Of a DNA stretch of 64,000 nucleotides, positions 42,221 through 50,850 are shown in pieces. Position 1 is the first letter of the stretch. Each line of letters begins with the position of its first letter. This DNA is from an uncultured Clostridia bacterium (GTDB taxonomy: Bacteria; Bacillota; Clostridia; Christensenellales; Borkfalkiaceae). The position numbers were made by a program, and so were the translations under genes. The DNA is taken from contig CALWCO010000001.1 in the NCBI GenBank assembly GCA_944376455.1, positions 1 to 64,000 on the forward strand, given 5' to 3'. The notes beneath the pieces are model-generated. The model was given only the letters and a program-made list of their open reading frames with translations. It did not search any database and was not told the DNA's origin.

Positions 42221-42376
42221 TTATAAATCGTCCGCGTCCTGCACGGGCGTTTCACCGAAAGGTTTTTTCTGCGGCACGCCCGTATAACTCCCTTCCGCGT
42301 CCATCTGCGAACGCATATCCGGAATGAAAGGTTTTTTGCGCGGTTTTGCCTTGACGGCCTTATTTTTCACCGTCAT
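42221..42376 (-). CDS. 51-residue protein ending in VQDADDL
   Basis: The frame starts with an ATG that overlaps the previous gene's stop by 4 bases (ATGA). It encodes 51 residues: a Lys-rich N-terminus (KAVKAKPRKKPF), PDMRSQMDAEGSYTGVP, and the acidic end PVQDADDL. The SYTG...PVQDADDL layout is one I associate with small uncharacterised clostridial proteins. It is the third gene after rubrerythrin and the 53-residue protein. Function is unknown. Confidence 0.75.
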   Translation of the reverse strand: MTVKNKAVKAKPRKKPFIPDMRSQMDAEGSYTGVPQKKPFGETPVQDADDL

Positions 42377-42534
42377 CTTTCAATGTGCTGCGACTGCGGG
42401 CCCTGCCCGTTCTGTTCGCCGTGACAGTTCTGCGCGTTTTGTCCGCTCTGTTCGCCGCGGCAGTTCTGCGCGCCGCCGCGATTGCAGCATTTGCCGCTCT
42501 GCGAGGTCTTTGCATTCTTCATTTTGTTTTTCAT
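42373..42534 (-). CDS. 53-residue Cys/Gln/Asn-rich small protein
   Basis: Its ATG overlaps the rubrerythrin stop (TAATG) and AAGGAGA lies in the last codons of rubrerythrin, so it is translationally coupled. It encodes 53 residues with CC near 16-17 and two copies of a QNC-R/H-GEQ-S/N-GQ unit. The basic start (MKNKMKNAK) and the Cys/His content would suit metal or nucleic-acid contacts, but this is only a guess. The next small gene overlaps it by 4 bases. Confidence 0.7.
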   Translation of the reverse strand: MKNKMKNAKTSQSGKCCNRGGAQNCRGEQSGQNAQNCHGEQNGQGPQSQHIER

Positions 42535-43130
42535 TACAGTTTCTCCTTTTGAAAGGGGATATGCAATTCGACATAGCCCTGCGACTGACGGCAGACGGGA
42601 CAGATATTCCACGCTTCCGTGGAAGTGTGCATATACCCGCACTCCGAACAGATCCACAGCATCGGCGTTTCGTTCTTGTACAGCGTTCCGTTCTTGATCG
42701 CTTCATACAGATAATTGAAAATAACGTTATGATTGCTCTCGATGACGGCAATCTGACGGAAGGAACGCGCAATGTCCGCAAATCCTTCTTCTTCCGCCGT
42801 TTTCGCAAAAGCGGGATAGATGCGCTTTTCCTCTTCGCGCTCGTCGAGCGACGCCAGACGCAGATTTTCTTCGAGGTCTCCCGCGTGGAACGGATAACCC
42901 GCATTCACGTTGATGTTGTCCGTGCTTCCCGCATATTTCTGGATATGCTCGAAAAAAATACGCGCGTGATTGGTCTCGTTCTTGGCAATGGCGCGGATGG
43001 TATCCGCGAGGGTCTTATATCCCTGTGCCATCGCCTGTTGCGCGATGAGCTGATAGCGCATGCCCGCCTGCGATTCGCCCGCAAATCCGCGGGCAAGGTT
43101 CAAAAAAGTTTCACTCTTGTCAAACTGCAT
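42534..43130 (-). CDS. Rubrerythrin
   Basis: Rubrerythrin reduces hydrogen peroxide in anaerobes using a diiron centre and a rubredoxin iron site. The 198-residue protein has a ferritin-like helical bundle with two E-x-x-H units (KNETNHARIFF near 49-59 and VIESNHNVIF near 127-136). A C-terminal rubredoxin domain has CSECG and CPVC. GGGAGG precedes the start at 43130. Two very small genes follow in the same operon without gaps. Confidence 0.95.
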   Translation of the reverse strand: MQFDKSETFLNLARGFAGESQAGMRYQLIAQQAMAQGYKTLADTIRAIAKNETNHARIFFEHIQKYAGSTDNINVNAGYPFHAGDLEENLRLASLDEREEEKRIYPAFAKTAEEEGFADIARSFRQIAVIESNHNVIFNYLYEAIKNGTLYKNETPMLWICSECGYMHTSTEAWNICPVCRQSQGYVELHIPFQKEKL

Positions 43131-43162
43131 ATTCTTGCCTCCCTTGCCCAAACAGTATGTCC

Positions 43163-43200
43163 CCGCCCCCGCTCCTTTATACGCGGGGGCGGCATTTTTT
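43163..43200 (+). terminator. GC-rich hairpin with T-run upstream of rubrerythrin
   Basis: CCGCCCCCGC pairs with GCGGGGGCGG around a 10-base loop, and six T follow on the plus strand. There is no plus-strand gene before it. On the minus strand it would lie in the rubrerythrin 5' leader, with a TATAAA in its loop. The region 43201-43328 shows no gene. Confidence 0.45.
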
Positions 43201-43299
43201 CCAAACGTACGCCGCCCGAAAGACAGAACCGCCACGTTGCCCTTATAAATTTTTTCGTCCCCTCTTGTCGGAAAGAAGCATGCGTTATGCCCCGCCGCC

Positions 43300-43321
43300 A
43301 ACCTTACATTTTTGTAAGGTT
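43300..43321. promoter_or_regulatory. Inverted repeat upstream of the rhomboid promoter
   Basis: AACCTTACA and TGTAAGGTT form a 9-bp inverted repeat with a TTTT centre, ending 7 bases before the rhomboid -35 box. It could be an operator for either divergent gene or a small terminator. Confidence 0.45.
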
Positions 43322-43328
43322 TTACGGC

Positions 43329-43357
43329 TTGCGCCGAAAAACAGAACATGCTATACT
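43329..43357 (+). promoter_or_regulatory. Promoter of the rhomboid gene
   Basis: TTGCGC (43329-43334) and TATACT (43352-43357) are 17 bases apart, with TGC before the -10 box. Confidence 0.65.
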
Positions 43358-43397
43358 TTGGATAGAGTGATATAAACTTTGGGGGTACGAAAAAACA

Positions 43398-44171
43398 ATG
43401 CGCAAAAATTCTGTTTTCCTCAACGATCAGAACAAACGGCTGACGCGGCTGAACAAAAACTATTTCTTTGCCGCGACACTGCTGATCGTCTTTGTGAATT
43501 TCTTTCTGTTCTTTTTCCCCGTGGTTTACCCGTCTCTCACCGACGCGCGCCCCGATTGGAATACTTTTTCCGTCGCGAACCTGTTTCAGGCTCTCTTATC
43601 GGCCTACACACACGCGGGCTCGCAACACTGCGCGCTGAATATGCTCTGCTTTCTGATCGCGGGAGCATATCTGGAGCGAAAACAGGGAAGTCTGCGATTC
43701 CTGTCTTTTGTCATCGTCCTGTCTTTCTTCGCGGAGTTTGCCACATCGACCAATTATATCTCGCTCAAACACGTGGGATTTTCGAGCGTGAATTACGCTT
43801 TATACGGGTATATAATCATAGATTATATCTTCGTACTCTTCCACAAGGAAAAACGCGATGTTTTCAATGTCGCCGCGGGTGCGGTGATCCTCGGACTGAT
43901 CTATTTTGCCATGTGTTTCAGCGGCGGCACGAGTCAAATTTCTTTCGCCTGGTATCCGTACGATTTACTGCACAACATCGGGCACGCAAGCGGATTTTTT
44001 GTCGGCATCCTCTTCGGGCTGTATGAATCGATTTCCGATCTCGTACGGCAATCCGCACAGCAAACCGAACAGAAGCTCGGCCAGAAAGCCGCCGAAAGCG
44101 CTACGAACGCAACCGACACATCGGGCGCAACGGGCGCATCGGACGCATCGGACGCCGACGACAAAAAATAA
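43398..44171 (+). CDS. Rhomboid-family intramembrane serine protease-like protein
   Basis: The 257-residue protein has about six membrane segments (residues 22-205). H77 and N81 in HCALN match the rhomboid HxxxN oxyanion motif. The catalytic Ser would be S129 in GFSS (usual GxSG, here Ser in place of the last Gly) and the catalytic His H196 in HNIGHASG. The C-terminal 45 residues form a polar tail with Thr/Ala/Ser/Asp repeats and no membrane segment. It is transcribed alone and convergent with glnS. The active-site match is good but the substrate is unknown. Confidence 0.85.
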   Translation: MRKNSVFLNDQNKRLTRLNKNYFFAATLLIVFVNFFLFFFPVVYPSLTDARPDWNTFSVANLFQALLSAYTHAGSQHCALNMLCFLIAGAYLERKQGSLRFLSFVIVLSFFAEFATSTNYISLKHVGFSSVNYALYGYIIIDYIFVLFHKEKRDVFNVAAGAVILGLIYFAMCFSGGTSQISFAWYPYDLLHNIGHASGFFVGILFGLYESISDLVRQSAQQTEQKLGQKAAESATNATDTSGATGASDASDADDKK

Positions 44172-44225
44172 TTCCCGCCCGCACGGGAAAAGAAGGCCCT
44201 GTTTCAAGGAAAGGGACAGATTAAC

Positions 44226-44268
44226 GCAAAACGCGCGGCGTCTCATAAAGAGCCGCCGCGCGTTTTGC
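44226..44268. terminator. Bidirectional terminator between the rhomboid gene and glnS
   Basis: A 15-bp perfect stem (44226-44240 with 44254-44268) begins with GCAAAACGCG and ends with CGCGTTTTGC, giving A/T edges on both sides. It lies between convergent genes. Confidence 0.88.
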
Positions 44269-44339
44269 TTGCAAGATAAAAATAAAAGATTTCCTCGAAA
44301 ACAACGTCCGTTTTTCAGACAACCATGCCCGCGTTTTCG

Positions 44340-45977
44340 TTACTTTTTATAGCTGTCTTTCATGGATACGATGAAGGACAGGCAAAGTTTGCCGTCCGCC
44401 TCGATGCACTTTTTATAATATGCCGTGCGCAGGAGCTGGAAGGGCGTGCCGTCCGCCGCCGCGGCGAGATAGGGCTCGGCCTTCGCGCCTTCGATGACCG
44501 TTTCGCTGTTGCGGTTCATGCGCTCGTCAAAATCCTGACCGTCATAAGCGGCGTCATTGAGCAGGCATTCATAATTTTTTACCACCGCGTCCACACAGCG
44601 GTCGGCATTGACCCAATGGATGGTGCCCTTGACCTTCAGGCCGCTGGTGTCGTGGTTGGAACGGCTCTCGGGAATATAAGTGCAACGCACTTCAATGACT
44701 TTTCCGTTTTCGTCCTTGACGACCTCGTCGCAACGAACGATGTACGCCCCTTTCAGCCGCACATATCCACCCTCTTTCAGACGATTGTACTTGGGCGGCG
44801 GGTCGAGCGAAAAGTCAGCATCCTCGATGTACAGGTTTTTCCCGAACACGATCTTGCGCACGGGCGAATTTTCCAGCGTTGGATTGACGGAAAATTCGAC
44901 CTCCTCTTCCCCTTCGTAATTGACGATGGTCATTTTCAGCGGATGCACGACGGCCATGGCGCGCTCGGCGGAGGCGTTCAGCTCGTCGCGGATGAAATGC
45001 TCGAGATAGGTCTGTTCACAAACCGAATCCGCCTTGCAGATCCCCGCCGCCGCGCAAAACGCAAGCAGCGCTTTGGGCGGAATACCGCGGTTGCGCAGTC
45101 CCGCAATGGTCGGCATGCGCGGATCGTCCCAGCCGTGCACCAGTCCCTGTTCGACGAGTTTTTTGAGATACCGCTTGCTCATCACGGTGTTGGTGATGTT
45201 CAGGCGGGCAAACTCGATCTGGCGGGGCTTGGGGGAGAAGCCCAGCGTTATGCCCACCCAATCGTAGAGCGGGCGGTGATCTTCAAACTCCAACGTACAC
45301 AGAGAGTGCGTTACGCCCTGCAGATAATCGCAGATGGGATGGGCGTAATCGTACATGGGATAGATGCACCATTTGTCCCCCGTGCGGTGATGCGTCGCAC
45401 GCAGAATGCGGTAAATGACGGGATCGCGCAGATTGATGTTGGGCGAAGCCATGTCGATCTTGGCGCGCAGGCACTTGCTTCCGTCAGGATATTTTCCCGC
45501 CTTCATCTCGCGGAAAAGGCGCAGGTTTTCCTCGGCGGAACGGTTTCTGTACGGGCTTTCCTTGCCGGGCTCGGTGAGCGTGCCGCGCGAAGCCGAAATT
45601 TCATCGGCAGAAAGGTCGCAGACAAAGGCCTTTCCCATTAAAATCAGTTTTTCGGCATAGTCATAGATGACATCGAAGAAATCGGAGGCATACACCTCTT
45701 TAAACCAGTGGTACCCCACCCATTCGATGTCCTTGCGGATGGCGTTGACGAACTCCGTCTTTTCCTTGGACGGGTTGGTGTCATCAAAAAAGAGGTTGCA
45801 TTTGCCGCCGAATTTCAGCGCCGTGCCGAAATTGACCAGCATACTCTTGACGTGCCCGATATGCAGATAGCCGTTCGGCTCGGGCGGGAAGCGGGTCTGC
45901 ACGGCGCTCACTTTTCCCGATTCGAGGTCCTCTTTGACAATCTGTTCAATGAAATTGGTCGTTTCCGTTTCTGTCAT
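44340..45977 (-). CDS. glnS: Glutaminyl-tRNA synthetase
   Basis: GlnRS charges glutamine onto its tRNA. The 545-residue class I synthetase has the PPEPNGYLHIGHVKS motif near 31-45 and VMSKRYL as the KMSKS equivalent, plus the two C-terminal beta-barrel domains that read the anticodon. GGAGAAAG precedes the start. Most Firmicutes make Gln-tRNA through GatCAB instead, so the presence of GlnRS is a useful lineage marker. A hairpin-rich spacer separates it from fhs. Confidence 0.95.
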   Translation of the reverse strand: MTETETTNFIEQIVKEDLESGKVSAVQTRFPPEPNGYLHIGHVKSMLVNFGTALKFGGKCNLFFDDTNPSKEKTEFVNAIRKDIEWVGYHWFKEVYASDFFDVIYDYAEKLILMGKAFVCDLSADEISASRGTLTEPGKESPYRNRSAEENLRLFREMKAGKYPDGSKCLRAKIDMASPNINLRDPVIYRILRATHHRTGDKWCIYPMYDYAHPICDYLQGVTHSLCTLEFEDHRPLYDWVGITLGFSPKPRQIEFARLNITNTVMSKRYLKKLVEQGLVHGWDDPRMPTIAGLRNRGIPPKALLAFCAAAGICKADSVCEQTYLEHFIRDELNASAERAMAVVHPLKMTIVNYEGEEEVEFSVNPTLENSPVRKIVFGKNLYIEDADFSLDPPPKYNRLKEGGYVRLKGAYIVRCDEVVKDENGKVIEVRCTYIPESRSNHDTSGLKVKGTIHWVNADRCVDAVVKNYECLLNDAAYDGQDFDERMNRNSETVIEGAKAEPYLAAAADGTPFQLLRTAYYKKCIEADGKLCLSFIVSMKDSYKK

Positions 45978-46063
45978 ACTATTCTTTCTCCGTTATGATT
46001 TGCATGAAATAACGATTTATTTTGCACAAGAAATTTTCCAAAAAACCCCTTGTCGCGGGATTT

Positions 46064-46183
46064 TCAAGGGACTATGTCCCTTGAACGGGGTTATCAAGGG
46101 GCGGCGCCCCTTGGGACAAAGGTACTTTCTTTACGCGGGAACGCCGTTCCCGCACCCTTGGCAAAGGAACCATATCCCTTTGC
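46064..46183. repeat. Cluster of four short hairpins between glnS and fhs
   Basis: Four hairpins follow each other: TCAAGGGA/TCCCTTGA (46064-46084), CAAGGGGC/GCCCCTTG (46095-46113), GCGGGAAC/GTTCCCGC (46135-46153) and GCAAAGG/CCTTTGC (46161-46183). The first two share the CAAGGG core. The rest of 45978-46218 has no gene. They may be a decayed mobile repeat or a structured 3' end of the fhs mRNA. Confidence 0.6.
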
Positions 46184-46218
46184 AATCCCGAGACATGCCG
46201 CCGTTTACGGCGCGCGGA

Positions 46219-47871
46219 TCAGCTTAAACCGTGGATGTTGCCCTCGTCGTCGAGAGAAATGCGCTCGGCGGAAGGGTGTTTGGAGAGGCCGGGCATGAGC
46301 AGAATTTTACCTGCGACAACCACGATGAAGCCCGCACCGCCCTTTAAGATCACGTCTCGCACCTTAATGCGGAAACCCGTCGGACGGGAGATCAGTTTTT
46401 CATCGTCGGACAGGGAATATTGCGTCTTGGCTATAATCACAGGCAACCCGCCGAACCCCTTCTCTTCGATACGGGCGATGCTTTCCGATGCGGCGGGTTC
46501 GTAATCCACGCCGTCCGCACCGTAAATGCGGGTTGCCACCGCGTTGATTTTATCCTTGACGGGCATATCCAATTCGTATGCGTAATGCAATTCGGAAGGC
46601 TTTTCGCATGCCTGCACAACGGCACGGGCGAGGTCTTCGCCGCCTTTGCCGCCTTGGGTGAATACGTCGGTGAACACCGCCTGCACGCCCAATTTTTCCA
46701 CTTCGTCGATGACGTATTTTATTTCTGCGGGCGTATCGCTGACAAAGCGATTCATTGCCACCACGACAGGCTTTCGATAAACCTTCTGCATATTCTCTAT
46801 ATGCTTGAAAAGGTTGGGCATGCCCCCTGCCAATGCGGGAAGATTTTCCTCGGAAAGGGTGGATTTTTCCGCGCCGCCGTGGAGTTTGAGTGCCTTGACC
46901 GTCGCCACCAGCACGATCGCGTCGGGCTGGATGCCCGCGATGCGGCATTTTGCGTCGAGGAATTTTTCCGCGCCGAGATCGGCGCCGAACCCCGCTTCCG
47001 TAACGGCATAATCGGCGAGCCGCATGGCGGCATAGGTTGCGCGAACGGAGTTGCAGCCGTGGGCGATGTTGGCAAACGGCCCGCCGTGCACAATGGCGGG
47101 CGTGCCTTCCAGCGTCTGCACGAGATTGGGATTTAAGGCGTCCTTCAGGAGTACCGCCATGGACCCGACCGCACCCGGAATGTCACGCGCAAAGACATAT
47201 TCGCCGTCCGTATTCAGCCCCACGATGATGTTGCCCAGCCGCTCTTTCAGGTCGCGGTAGTCGCGGGCGAGACAGAGCACCGCCATGACTTCGCTGGCGG
47301 CGGTGATGTCGAAATGATCCTCTCGTTCGACGCCCCTGCCCTTCTGCCCGACGGTGATATTGATGAGGCTACGATCGTTCATATCCATGCAACGACGGAA
47401 AAAGATATTGTTTGTGTCGATTTTCAGTTCGTTGCCGCGGAAAATGTGGTTGTCCACCAACGCGCAAAGGAGGTTGTTCGCCGACGTGATGGCGTGCATG
47501 TCCCCCGTGAAATGCAGGTTGATGTCGGACATGGGTATGATCTGGGCATAGCCGCCCCCCGCCGCGCCGCCCTTGACGCCGAACACGGGGCCGAGCGACG
47601 GCTCGCGCAGAGCGAGGCAGACCTTTTTGCCGATACGGCGCATGCCGTCGGCAAGGCCGATGGAGACGGTCGTCTTGCCTTCGCCGGACGCCGTGGGATT
47701 GATGGCGGTGACCAAAATGAGTTTGCCCTGTTTCCCGCTCGCGGGAACGGGGATTTTCGCCTTATATCTGCCGTAAAGTTCCGGCTCATCCTCTCTCAGC
47801 CCGAGTTCCGCGGCCACTTCGCGTATGTCCCTGGGTTTCGCGCTTTCCGCAATCTCGATATCGCTCAACAT
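46219..47871 (-). CDS. fhs: Formate-tetrahydrofolate ligase
   Basis: Fhs makes 10-formyltetrahydrofolate from formate, tetrahydrofolate and ATP, feeding one-carbon metabolism. With the start at 47871 it has 550 residues, the family's normal length. The P-loop [11 protein letters not shown] lies near 60-70, followed by [21 protein letters not shown] (split across the active site) and [14 protein letters not shown]. The longer in-frame start at 47985 directly abuts the -10 box and cannot be translated from that promoter; 47871 has GGGAGGT about 11 bases upstream. glyA further along the window works with the same cofactor pool. Confidence 0.95.
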   Translation of the reverse strand: MLSDIEIAESAKPRDIREVAAELGLREDEPELYGRYKAKIPVPASGKQGKLILVTAINPTASGEGKTTVSIGLADGMRRIGKKVCLALREPSLGPVFGVKGGAAGGGYAQIIPMSDINLHFTGDMHAITSANNLLCALVDNHIFRGNELKIDTNNIFFRRCMDMNDRSLINITVGQKGRGVEREDHFDITAASEVMAVLCLARDYRDLKERLGNIIVGLNTDGEYVFARDIPGAVGSMAVLLKDALNPNLVQTLEGTPAIVHGGPFANIAHGCNSVRATYAAMRLADYAVTEAGFGADLGAEKFLDAKCRIAGIQPDAIVLVATVKALKLHGGAEKSTLSEENLPALAGGMPNLFKHIENMQKVYRKPVVVAMNRFVSDTPAEIKYVIDEVEKLGVQAVFTDVFTQGGKGGEDLARAVVQACEKPSELHYAYELDMPVKDKINAVATRIYGADGVDYEPAASESIARIEEKGFGGLPVIIAKTQYSLSDDEKLISRPTGFRIKVRDVILKGGAGFIVVVAGKILLMPGLSKHPSAERISLDDEGNIHGLS

Positions 47872-47985
47872 GACCTGTTCCGACCTCCCTTGTACGTCCG
47901 ACGAAAAAGAAGCAGTACCCGCCAAAACACGGGAAACGACATCTTTTTTCTCCTTCCGCCGTAAAAAAATTTTATTATCTTTCAT

Positions 47986-48014
47986 ATTATAGCGCGAATT
48001 TGCGAAAATGTAAA
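47986..48014 (-). promoter_or_regulatory. Promoter of fhs
   Basis: TTTACA (48009-48014) and TATAAT (47986-47991) are 17 bases apart on the minus strand. The start site near 47979 gives a leader of about 108 bases. The region 47872-48228 otherwise holds only this promoter, the glyQS promoter and its leader. Confidence 0.75.
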
Positions 48015-48114
48015 GTCCTTTTTCCCATTTCCCGCAAGAAGTGACGCACGGCGATCCTCAAAGAGCTGAAAACAATTTTTACGGGCAATATTTGCGCATA
48101 TCCTTGCAATGCGT

Positions 48115-48143
48115 TTGACTTACGGGCGAAAAAAATATATAAT
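48115..48143 (+). promoter_or_regulatory. Promoter of glyQS
   Basis: TTGACT (48115-48120) and TATAAT (48138-48143) are 17 bases apart. No T-box is present in the short leader. Confidence 0.75.
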
Positions 48144-48147
48144 ACAT

Positions 48148-48219
48148 TTATCCCGTTCCCTTCGGGTGCGGGTATTTTCGGCAAAAGAAAAAAATATTTC
48201 CCTCGGACGGGATAAGGAG
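48148..48219 (+). promoter_or_regulatory. glyQS leader stem touching the Shine-Dalgarno
   Basis: TTATCCCGT (48148-48156) pairs perfectly with ACGGGATAA (48207-48215), whose last two bases begin the AAGGAGA ribosome site. A smaller CCC-TTC-GGG loop lies inside. Pairing would close off part of the ribosome site. Confidence 0.45.
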
Positions 48220-48228
48220 AACGATATT

Positions 48229-49629
48229 ATGGCGGAAAAAAGAGCCGTTACCATGGAGAAACTGACCGCACTTTGCAAAAACAGGGGATTCATTTTCCCC
48301 GGGAGCGAAATTTACGGCGGACTTGCCAACACCTGGGACTACGGTCCTTTGGGTGTGGAGCTCAAAAACAATGTAAAAAAAGCCTGGTGGAAGAAGTTTA
48401 TTCAAGAAAATAAGCTCAATACGGGTGTGGACTGCGCCATTCTGATGAACCCCCGCACCTGGAAGGCGTCGGGGCATCTGGGCGGCTTTTCCGACCCCCT
48501 GATGGACTGTAAGAACTGCAAGGCGCGCCACCGCGCCGACGATCTCGTGGAGGCCTATGCCGAAAAACACGGGCTGGACGTCAAGGTCGAGAGCATGGAC
48601 AACGACGCACTCGAAGCCTTCATCGCCGAGCATAAAATCCCCTGCCCCGTCTGCGGCAAGTCGGAATTTACTTCCATCCGCAAGTTCAACCTCATGTTCA
48701 AGACCTTCCAGGGCGTAACGGAAGACAGCGCAAGCACGGTCTATCTCCGTCCCGAAACGGCACAGGGCATCTTTGTCAATTTCCTCAACGTGCAGCGCGC
48801 TTCTCGCCTGAAAGTGCCTTTCGGCATCGGACAGATCGGAAAATCCTTCCGCAACGAAATCACGCCCGGAAATTTTACCTTCCGTACCCGTGAGTTCGAA
48901 CAGATGGAGCTGGAATTTTTCTGCAAGCCCGGCACCGACCTCGAATGGTTTGCCTATTGGAAAAATTTCTGCAAAGACTGGCTTCTCTCCCTCGGCATGA
49001 AGGAGGAAAACCTCAAATTGCGCGACCATTCTCCCGAAGAACTGTGCTTTTACTCCAAGGCGACCACCGATTTCGAATACAATTTCGCCTTCGGCTGGGG
49101 CGAGCTGTGGGGCGTCGCGGACAGAACGGATTATGACCTGACCCAGCATCAGACGGAAAGCGGCAAGAGCATGGAATATCTCGACCCCGTAACGAACGAA
49201 CGGTACGTTCCCTATGTCATTGAGCCTTCCCTCGGCGCCGACCGCGTCGTGCTCGCCTTCCTCACCGACGCCTATGACGAAGAGGTCGTGGACGCCGAAA
49301 AGAACGACGTGCGCGTGGTGTTGCACCTGCATCCCGCGCTGGCGCCCTATAAGTGCGCCGTACTGCCTCTGCAGAAAAACCTCGCCGAAAAGGCCGACGA
49401 AGTGTTCGCCGCCGCCTGCAAGAAATTCCCCGCGACCTATGACGTTACGGGCTCGATCGGCAAACGCTACCGCCGTCAGGACGAGATCGGCACGCCCTAT
49501 TGCATCACCGTGGATTTCCAGACGCTGGAGGACAATACGGTAACCGTGCGCGACCGCGACAGCATGGAGCAGATCCGTCTGTCCGTCGAAGACGCCATCC
49601 GCTATGTGGAAGAAAAAACCGAGTTCTGA
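48229..49629 (+). CDS. glyQS: Glycyl-tRNA synthetase, single-chain type
   Basis: This is a class II synthetase of the single-chain dimeric type rather than the two-subunit glyQ/glyS type. The 466-residue protein has the [13 protein letters not shown] motif near 25-37, [12 protein letters not shown] and the FRNE...[14 protein letters not shown] motif 2 segment. A small Cys insert ([14 protein letters not shown]) may bind zinc, and an anticodon-binding domain covers the last 100 residues. The start at 48229 has AAGGAGA about 9 bases upstream; the frame upstream runs through the promoter. Confidence 0.95.
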   Translation: MAEKRAVTMEKLTALCKNRGFIFPGSEIYGGLANTWDYGPLGVELKNNVKKAWWKKFIQENKLNTGVDCAILMNPRTWKASGHLGGFSDPLMDCKNCKARHRADDLVEAYAEKHGLDVKVESMDNDALEAFIAEHKIPCPVCGKSEFTSIRKFNLMFKTFQGVTEDSASTVYLRPETAQGIFVNFLNVQRASRLKVPFGIGQIGKSFRNEITPGNFTFRTREFEQMELEFFCKPGTDLEWFAYWKNFCKDWLLSLGMKEENLKLRDHSPEELCFYSKATTDFEYNFAFGWGELWGVADRTDYDLTQHQTESGKSMEYLDPVTNERYVPYVIEPSLGADRVVLAFLTDAYDEEVVDAEKNDVRVVLHLHPALAPYKCAVLPLQKNLAEKADEVFAAACKKFPATYDVTGSIGKRYRRQDEIGTPYCITVDFQTLEDNTVTVRDRDSMEQIRLSVEDAIRYVEEKTEF

Positions 49630-49737
49630 TCGTCCTTTCATCGCGGGCATAATCTTGCCTTTTACCGTCTGAATGCAGACACGTCCCTTCCGTTTTTACA
49701 TATCGGATGCGGAAAATAAAAACTAAAAAAACGCCGA

Positions 49738-49786
49738 AGCGGGCGGAACGCAAAGATTGCGTTCCGCCCGCTTTTTCTTCTTTTTT
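49738..49786 (+). terminator. Terminator of glyQS
   Basis: A 16-bp perfect stem (49738-49753 with 49757-49772) is followed by a long T-rich run. The bases 49630-49737 before it contain no gene. Confidence 0.92.
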
Positions 49787-49843
49787 CTATGACTGCAAGT
49801 TTTCTATGACCGCAAGCAAAAACGGAGCCCCGACATTTCCCGC

Positions 49844-50299
49844 TCAATCCTCGTCCTTTTCTTCTTCCGCCCTGCGCTTTTCCTCTTCGGCCTTGCGGGT
49901 GCGATAGTCCTTATAACCCATGCGTTGGTTGTCGCCTTCGTCCCATTTTTTCCCGCCCGTGGCAAGCAAAGATAAGAGTGCCGCCGCCGTCAGAATGACG
50001 GCGATGATCGGCCAGATGTAGCTCTCGGGCAACGCCAGCGCAAACGCCACGCTGACGCCCGCAACGACGATGAGCGCGGCGCCCAGAAAGATGTTCATCT
50101 TTTTGAGTATGCCCGTCTTGCCCGTAAACAACCCGCCGAGTACCAGCGCCACGCCGCTCGTGCCGGCTATGACGGTAATTGCCCAGTTGAGATTGAAAAA
50201 GCCGAACGTGTCGGGCAGTGCCACCGACAACAGCCACAGCACCGCCGCCGCCAGCCAGGCCAATCCGATCAACAATTTAACAAAGAATTTTTTGCTCAT
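49844..50299 (-). CDS. Four-helix membrane protein with charged tail
   Basis: The 151-residue protein has four hydrophobic segments (about 8-30, 38-58, 66-86, 92-112) and a C-terminal tail of about 35 residues rich in Glu, Lys and Arg (RKAEEEKRRAEEEKDED). I do not recognise a family. It is the last gene of the SPFH/zinc-ribbon series, 81 bases after the preceding gene, so membership of that operon is likely but not certain. Confidence 0.7.
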   Translation of the reverse strand: MSKKFFVKLLIGLAWLAAAVLWLLSVALPDTFGFFNLNWAITVIAGTSGVALVLGGLFTGKTGILKKMNIFLGAALIVVAGVSVAFALALPESYIWPIIAVILTAAALLSLLATGGKKWDEGDNQRMGYKDYRTRKAEEEKRRAEEEKDED

Positions 50300-50380
50300 T
50301 GTACGCTTTTCTCCTTTTTTCGCTTACATTCTTCAAGGTGTTTTATGCGGGCATGCCCCGCTTGTATTATACCTTTTCCC

Positions 50381-50815
50381 TTAACGCAGTATGGCGTCGG
50401 CGGACACCGCGGCGATCTCTTCGCCCTCGCCGAGCACCAGCCGATCGCCGTGCATGAACTCCCGCACGCGGTCGCCCACGCGGATCTTGACGCTCCCCGC
50501 GTTGCCCTGTGCGACGAGGACGGTGTATGCCCCCGGCAACAGCGCGCCGTCCTTTTCGGCGCGATAGGTCTTATCGCGTTTGAGGAACACGTCCCCTTCC
50601 CGATGGGTCACGTTCACGCCCGCCGCGTCCGCGACGGCCGATTCCTTCGTGTAGCGCACGCCGTCCTTGATTTCGATTGCCGCCGCGAGATCGTCCTCGT
50701 CAGGCAGCAGTTCCTTCAGTTTTTTGCCGTAACGTACCGCCAGCACCAGAAATACGATGCACAGAATAAAGAGTATGGCGCAGACCGCGCTCAAAATGAC
50801 GATTGCCGTTTCCAT
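50381..50815 (-). CDS. Membrane-anchored small beta-domain protein
   Basis: The 144-residue protein has one N-terminal membrane segment (about 4-28). The cytosolic or outer domain alternates short strands and turns (GDVFLKRDKTYRAEK, GSVKIRVGDRVREF). The start at 50815 has AGGGGG about 8 bases upstream; the longer frame to 50863 overlaps the previous gene without a ribosome site. The C-terminal part is vaguely like the OB-type domain of NfeD partners of SPFH proteins, but that is a weak impression. Confidence 0.65.
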   Translation of the reverse strand: METAIVILSAVCAILFILCIVFLVLAVRYGKKLKELLPDEDDLAAAIEIKDGVRYTKESAVADAAGVNVTHREGDVFLKRDKTYRAEKDGALLPGAYTVLVAQGNAGSVKIRVGDRVREFMHGDRLVLGEGEEIAAVSADAILR

Positions 50816-50850
50816 TAAAACATCCCCCTTTTCGCTTGAAAAATTGATAC

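Noticed and set aside
42090..42287. Small plus-strand frame downstream of the promoter at 42053
   Set aside because: No ribosome site, Phe/Lys-rich A/T-driven composition, and it runs through the terminator stem and antisense to the 51-residue gene.
47872..47985. N-terminal extension of fhs to an ATG at 47985
   Set aside because: That ATG directly abuts the -10 box, so the transcript starts after it; 47871 has a ribosome site and gives the family length.
48148..49650. 500-residue minus-strand frame opposite glyQS
   Set aside because: Antisense shadow; glyQS has all synthetase motifs and its own promoter and terminator.
26126..50358. Recurring GGGCATGCCC palindrome at gene ends (26127, 50349 and elsewhere)
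   Set aside because: The same string also occurs inside coding regions (near 33955), so it is likely a by-product of base composition, not a repeat family.
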